NCBI GenBank assembly: GCA_021812735.1
Contig: JAKAMV010000487.1
Span: 1-7,511, forward strand
DNA: 7,511 nucleotides
From: Chloroflexota bacterium
GTDB taxonomy: Bacteria > Chloroflexota > Limnocylindria > Limnocylindrales > CSP1-4
Direction: 5' to 3'
In this document: positions 5,340-7,511 of the stretch, one piece after another
Layout of the letters: every line of letters starts with the position of its first letter
Numbering within the stretch: position 1 is the stretch's first letter
Made by a program: the position numbers and the translations under genes
Notes under the pieces: model-generated
What the model was told of the DNA's origin: nothing
The model's database searches: none
The model's input: the letters and a program-made list of their open reading frames with translations, nothing else

Positions 5340-5621
5340 CTACTTCGGCGGCGGTTGCGGCGGGCGCGTGCGCCTCAGGACCTCGAGCCGCTGCTCGAAC
5401 TCGTCCGGTGCGATCTCACCCCGGGCGAACCGCGCCCGGAGGATCTCCTCCGGGTCGTCCGGCCGGGGCTGTTGACTCCAGGACCGATCGGGTGCGCGGG
5501 GTCCGGAGAACAGGCGCACCGCCAGCAGGACGATGAGCCCGATGAGCACGAGCCAGAAGAGCATCCCGATGAGCCCGCCGACCCAGCCACCCGGGCCGGT
5601 GTTCCAACCCCAGTACATCAT
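5340..5621 (-). CDS. Small membrane-anchored SHOCT-domain protein
   Basis: A 93-aa protein with an aromatic/Gly-rich N-terminus (MMYWGWNTGPGGWVGG), one transmembrane helix at about 17-38 and a C-terminal SHOCT motif at 55-84 (DDPEEILRARFARGEI, then DEFEQRLEVLRR). SHOCT is a short oligomerisation or recruitment motif seen at the ends of many membrane and phage-associated proteins; no enzyme activity is expected. The architecture, TM helix then short linker then SHOCT, is the common stand-alone form. Two ATGs stand in tandem (5621 and 5618). The first is taken, with only a weak GGTG ribosome binding site. The role is unknown; the downstream channel gene suggests a membrane or envelope function, but that is guilt by association. 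Confidence 0.85.
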   Translation of the reverse strand: MMYWGWNTGPGGWVGGLIGMLFWLVLIGLIVLLAVRLFSGPRAPDRSWSQQPRPDDPEEILRARFARGEIAPDEFEQRLEVLRRTRPPQPPPK

Positions 5622-5694
5622 GCGGTGTCACCACGGATTCGATTGCTGTCGCCCGGCGTTCGCGTCGAGTACCTCCGCATTCTGTCGCGTGCCG

Positions 5695-5710
5695 CTGAAC
5701 CGCGACTGAA
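5695..5710 (-). promoter_or_regulatory. TTCAG direct repeat, 11-bp spacing, upstream of the SHOCT gene
   Basis: On the minus strand TTCAG occurs at 5710-5706 and 5699-5695, exactly one helical turn apart, 74-89 nt before the SHOCT start. Eleven-base direct repeats are the normal layout for OmpR/PhoB-family response regulators. No well-spaced -10 element is obvious (AGAAT near 5683-5679 is the best), so this is tentative. Confidence 0.35.
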
Positions 5711-5810
5711 AGGCCGCGCCGCCTGCCGGCGCCGACCGCCCGTTGGCCCGACTTTCGGCGCCTCCGCCAGGCGTGCCGATCAGCGCTGTGTCCGACGCGC
5801 TGGGTCCAGA

Positions 5811-6014
5811 TCACGCTCGCGGTCGCCGCGTCTCCGCCAGGTGCGCCTTCCAGCCGGCCGGATCGCTGTCGATACTGCTGCCCTGCCAGCCGCACGTGCA
5901 GGTCACCTGGCGCATCCGGTGCCGGTACTCCTCGATGACGTGCTTGACGAGCGGCAGCCCGTCCGCCCCGGCCGGCTCCGGCTTTCGCGGCGGTCCCGAT
6001 CGTTGCCAGTGCAT
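5811..6014 (-). CDS. Small Cys-x-Cys protein, possible zinc binder
   Basis: A 67-aa protein of no family I can name with confidence. The C-terminal part has C39-T-C41-G-W followed by W55-K-A-H58, spaced like a minimal zinc site or half a zinc ribbon, with only three clear ligands. A dimer or a fourth ligand elsewhere (H25 or H32) would be needed for tetrahedral binding. The N-terminal half is Pro/Arg-rich. The start is ATG 6014, supported by AGGA 5 nt upstream; an upstream in-frame ATG (6080) would run into the cold-shock gene. It begins 25 bp after the cold-shock stop on the same strand, so the two are probably co-transcribed. Confidence 0.6.
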   Translation of the reverse strand: MHWQRSGPPRKPEPAGADGLPLVKHVIEEYRHRMRQVTCTCGWQGSSIDSDPAGWKAHLAETRRPRA

Positions 6015-6039
6015 GGTCGTCCTGGGTACCCGCCGAGCG

Positions 6040-6249
6040 CTACTCGGTGGCCTCGCGAACGTGGGCCGCGCGCGGGCCACGCGGGCTCGGCTCGACCTCG
6101 AACTGGACCTTCTCGCCTCCCTCCAGCCGGTCGAAGTCGAGCGACTGCTCGACGGCGCTCCGGTGGAAGAAGTACTCCTTGCCGTCCTCGGCCGTGATGA
6201 AGCCGAAGCCGCGGTCGGAGACGACCTTCTTGACAGTACCGGTGGTCAT
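6040..6249 (-). CDS. Cold-shock-domain protein (CspA family)
   Basis: Small single-stranded nucleic acid binding protein (69 aa, a normal CspA length) that acts as an RNA chaperone. RNP1 reads RGFGFI (13-18) and RNP2 reads YFFHRSAV (26-33). The usual aromatic KWF at the end of strand 1 is replaced by KKVV (7-10), so one stacking tryptophan is missing; this variant opening (GTVKKVV) occurs in a recognisable subset of bacterial cold-shock proteins. The C-terminus keeps the VQFEVEPSPRGPRAAHV strand pair. ATG 6249 has a strong AGGAAGG ribosome binding site 5 nt upstream. The frame stays open further upstream, but no family similarity continues. About 98 nt separate it from the acetyltransferase stop and include a hairpin. 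Confidence 0.93.
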   Translation of the reverse strand: MTTGTVKKVVSDRGFGFITAEDGKEYFFHRSAVEQSLDFDRLEGGEKVQFEVEPSPRGPRAAHVREATE

Positions 6250-6254
6250 GCTGA

Positions 6255-6261
6255 CCTTCCT
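6255..6261 (-). promoter_or_regulatory. Ribosome binding site of the cold-shock gene
   Basis: AGGAAGG on the minus strand, 5 nt before ATG 6249. This strong site fixes the cold-shock start within a much longer open frame. Confidence 0.65.
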
Positions 6262-6320
6262 CTTCGCTTCCCGAGCTGGAAAACGCAGGCGCAGGTCCGA
6301 GAAGGGAGACCACGCGGCGC

Positions 6321-6339
6321 ATCGCCGACATCCGGCGAT
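6321..6339 (-). other. Hairpin between the acetyltransferase and cold-shock genes
   Basis: ATCGCCG (6321-6327) and CGGCGAT (6333-6339) form a perfect 7-bp stem with a 5-nt loop. It sits 8 nt past the acetyltransferase stop and 71 nt before the cold-shock start. No T-run follows on the minus strand, so it may be a weak terminator or part of the cold-shock leader. Confidence 0.45.
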
Positions 6340-6347
6340 ATCACAGT

Positions 6348-6674
6348 CTAGTCCTGCTTGGGCTCTGCCACCTCCGCGGGGGGTTGCGCCTCGCGCAACA
6401 GGTCGGCGTACTCCGGGTGCCTGCGGATGTACGCGGCGATGAACGGGCACTTCGCCGTCACGCCGAGCCCGCGTGCGCGGACGTCGTCGAGTGCGCCCGC
6501 AGCCAGGCGACTGCCCACTCCGCGGCCCTCGAACTCGGCCGCGACCTCCGTGTGGGTGAACACGATGCGACTGGGGAGCTCCCGGTACTCGGCGAAGCCG
6601 GCGAGGCGGTCGTCGACCAGGGCCTCGTATCGTTGCGCCGCGGGTCTGTCCACGATCCGGACCTGCTCGTCCAC
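6348..6674 (-). CDS. Small GNAT acetyltransferase, YjdJ/NATD1 type
   Basis: A 108-aa member of the short GNAT clan (Acetyltransf_CG type). It shows the acetyl-CoA pyrophosphate loop EFEGRGVGSRLA (47-58) after the strand IVFTHTEV (37-44), and the diagnostic end motif AKCPFIAAYIRRHPEY (74-89). These proteins bind acetyl-CoA and probably acetylate small molecules or protein amines; the natural substrate is unknown. The fold is a truncated GNAT core, as is normal for this family. The start is GTG 6674, preceded at 4 nt by a run of seven G, which is an unusual but workable ribosome binding site; no ATG is available at the right place. No partner gene is obvious: the preceding ABC gene ends 560 bp upstream, beyond the repeat-rich gap. 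Confidence 0.88.
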   Translation of the reverse strand: MDEQVRIVDRPAAQRYEALVDDRLAGFAEYRELPSRIVFTHTEVAAEFEGRGVGSRLAAGALDDVRARGLGVTAKCPFIAAYIRRHPEYADLLREAQPPAEVAEPKQD

Positions 6675-6730
6675 CGTACCCCCCCGAATGACGTGGCGTG
6701 GGTCGTGTTCCGCCAGGTCCGGATCGTATC

Positions 6731-6862
6731 AGGGCGGGGTACCGGCAGCGGGGCGGGGTGCCGGCACGGGAGCCGTGTGCCGCCACCGGGGCCGGGTGCC
6801 GTCACCAGGGCCGTAGCCACCACAGGGCGCGGTTCCGGCACGGAGCCGTGTGCCGCCATCGG
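6731..6862. repeat. Degenerate tandem array, ~37-bp period, with internal inverted repeat
   Basis: Units start near 6750, 6788 and 6825. A truncated half unit precedes them (GGGCGGGGTACCGGCA from 6732), and a strongly diverged unit follows from 6861. The first and third units share CCGGCACGG(G)AGCCGTGTGCCGCCA almost exactly, with one G inserted or deleted. Within each, CGGCACGG and CCGTGTGCCG form an imperfect inverted repeat, so single-stranded copies can fold. Confidence 0.8.
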
Positions 6863-7190
6863 CCCGGCCTTCCGGCGCCAGGACCCGGTTCGGCAGAGGG
6901 GGACCGCGAAGGCCGATGTCGGCGCCGGCACGAGCATCGCCCCGAGCGGAATCCGCTGACGCACGCGGTACGAACGCTACGCGGGCACGGAGCAACTCCA
7001 CCGCTGGGCGAGAGCGGCGCGGCTCGCGCCTCTGATCGGGAACTGCCGTCCGCAGCCGCTACTGGGGATCGGCACAATTGCGCCGCGGCCACGTAGTGCT
7101 CACCTGGCGTTCGTCAGCGTCGATCTCCCGCCCGGCGTCCGCTATCGCACACCCGGCGAGCGCAAGCGCCGATGCCCGCCCCGGTTCCCG

Positions 7191-7230
7191 CGATCCGGCC
7201 GCCGAGCGCAGGCCGCCGATCCGGCCGCCG
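7191..7230. repeat. 14-bp direct repeat, 26-bp period
   Basis: CGATCCGGCCGCCG occurs identically at 7191-7204 and 7217-7230. It lies just past the stop of the ABC ATPase gene. GC-rich repeats of this length can arise by chance or slippage. Confidence 0.55.
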
Positions 7231-7234
7231 CCCC

Positions 7235-7511
7235 CTACTCGCCCCCAGCCCGATCCCGTGCCACCATCGCCTCGACCAGCCCCGACTCGGTCGGCGTGCT
7301 GCCCAGTCCGAGCCGCGCCCCCACCCACGCGGGCAGCGTCGGCTCAAGGTACGTCGACGCCAGGGCCGGCCAGTTCGGCTCCGCGAACACCTCGGCCGGC
7401 GTCCCGTCGAGCACGATCCGCCCGGCCCGCATCACCACCACGCGGCGCGACGTCTCCGCCACGAAGCGCATGTCGTGGCTGATCGTGATCACCGTGCGTC
7501 CCGCATCCGAC
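7235..7511 (-). CDS. ABC transporter ATPase C-terminal part, likely ECF type, 5' partial
   Basis: The C-terminal ~91 residues of an ABC ATPase, running off the window's right edge; Walker A, Q-loop, signature and Walker B must lie outside. Visible are the H-loop ITISHDMRFVAE, with its switch histidine, and the typical following strand VVVMRAGRIVLDGTPAEVF. The tail then reads LEPTLPAWVGARLGLG and STPTESGLVEAM. That tail, a Pro-containing turn followed by a LARxLG-like helix and an acidic helix, resembles EcfA/CbiO ATPases that energise vitamin, nickel or cobalt uptake. The substrate-binding and transmembrane partners are not in this window, so the substrate is unknown. An ordinary importer ATPase cannot be excluded. 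It is the last gene of its transcript before the 560-bp gap. Confidence 0.8.
   Translation of the reverse strand, partial: SDAGRTVITISHDMRFVAETSRRVVVMRAGRIVLDGTPAEVFAEPNWPALASTYLEPTLPAWVGARLGLGSTPTESGLVEAMVARDRAGGE

Larger units (their letters stand above)
6675..7234. other. 560-bp repeat-rich stretch without a gene
   Basis: No open frame here resembles a protein family and no tRNA-like cloverleaf was found. It holds the ~37-bp degenerate array (6731-6862 and fading beyond), then GC-rich sequence with a near-palindrome GGCACAATTGCGCC (7071-7084). It ends with two copies of CGATCCGGCCGCCG (7191-7204 and 7217-7230) next to the ABC stop. The promoter for the acetyltransferase probably lies in the first part, but no convincing hexamers are visible. 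Confidence 0.65.

Noticed and set aside
6040..6786. Cold-shock domain fused to a long N-terminal region
   Set aside because: The upstream part overlaps the acetyltransferase gene in another frame, and the strong ribosome binding site before ATG 6249 marks a normal 69-residue cold-shock protein.
6731..6862. CRISPR array
   Set aside because: The units are contiguous and degenerate with no unique spacers, and no cas gene is nearby.
6675..7234. tRNA or other structured RNA gene in the gap
   Set aside because: No T-loop consensus or cloverleaf pairing was found on either strand by eye; a tRNAscan or Infernal run would settle it.

Overview
This is a GC-rich bacterial chromosomal window (roughly 70% GC by eye, with strong G/C preference at third codon positions). 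The gene content looks like a soil Actinomycetota or Chloroflexota genome. The best clue is a cysO-cysM-mec cassette of the mycobacterial type. Phylum cannot be fixed from the sequence alone, and no RNA gene, IS element, prophage or CRISPR array was seen.

Bases 1-1830, plus strand: a tightly packed carrier-protein cysteine biosynthesis operon. It holds a CysO-like ubiquitin-fold sulfur carrier (5' end cut off by the window), a CysM-type O-phosphoserine sulfhydrylase, and a JAMM-motif Mec-like metallopeptidase. In the known mycobacterial pathway, thiocarboxylated CysO donates sulfur to phosphoserine-derived aminoacrylate on CysM, and Mec then releases cysteine from the CysO-Cys adduct. All three parts are present and their key residues are visible. 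Two oddities are a CysO ending in Gly-Gly-Ala instead of Gly-Gly and a CysM with a ~65-residue N-terminal extension.

Bases 1827-2459, minus strand: a winged-helix regulator joined to a nucleotidyltransferase-like domain whose catalytic signature is broken. Its stop codon interlocks with the mec stop on a CTAG. Upstream of it lies about 800 bp without a gene (2460-3263). This stretch is full of short tandem repeats with periods of about 51, 42, 28 and 15 bp, and it carries two identical AT-rich 13-bp palindromes (CATACAAAGTATG). One palindrome overlaps a plausible promoter for the regulator.

Bases 3264-5621, minus strand: a potassium-channel-like membrane protein overlaps an EamA/DMT transporter by an ATGA, and a small SHOCT-domain membrane protein lies upstream. 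Bases 5811-6674, minus strand: a small Cys-x-Cys protein, a cold-shock-domain protein and a YjdJ/NATD1-type GNAT acetyltransferase.

Bases 6675-7234 are a second repeat-rich stretch without a gene, with a ~37-bp degenerate tandem array. Bases 7235-7511, minus strand, hold the C-terminal end of an ABC ATPase that most resembles an ECF (EcfA/CbiO) ATPase. Apart from the cysteine operon, the genes do not form one pathway. The most unusual material is the regulator with its repeat-rich leader and twin palindromes.
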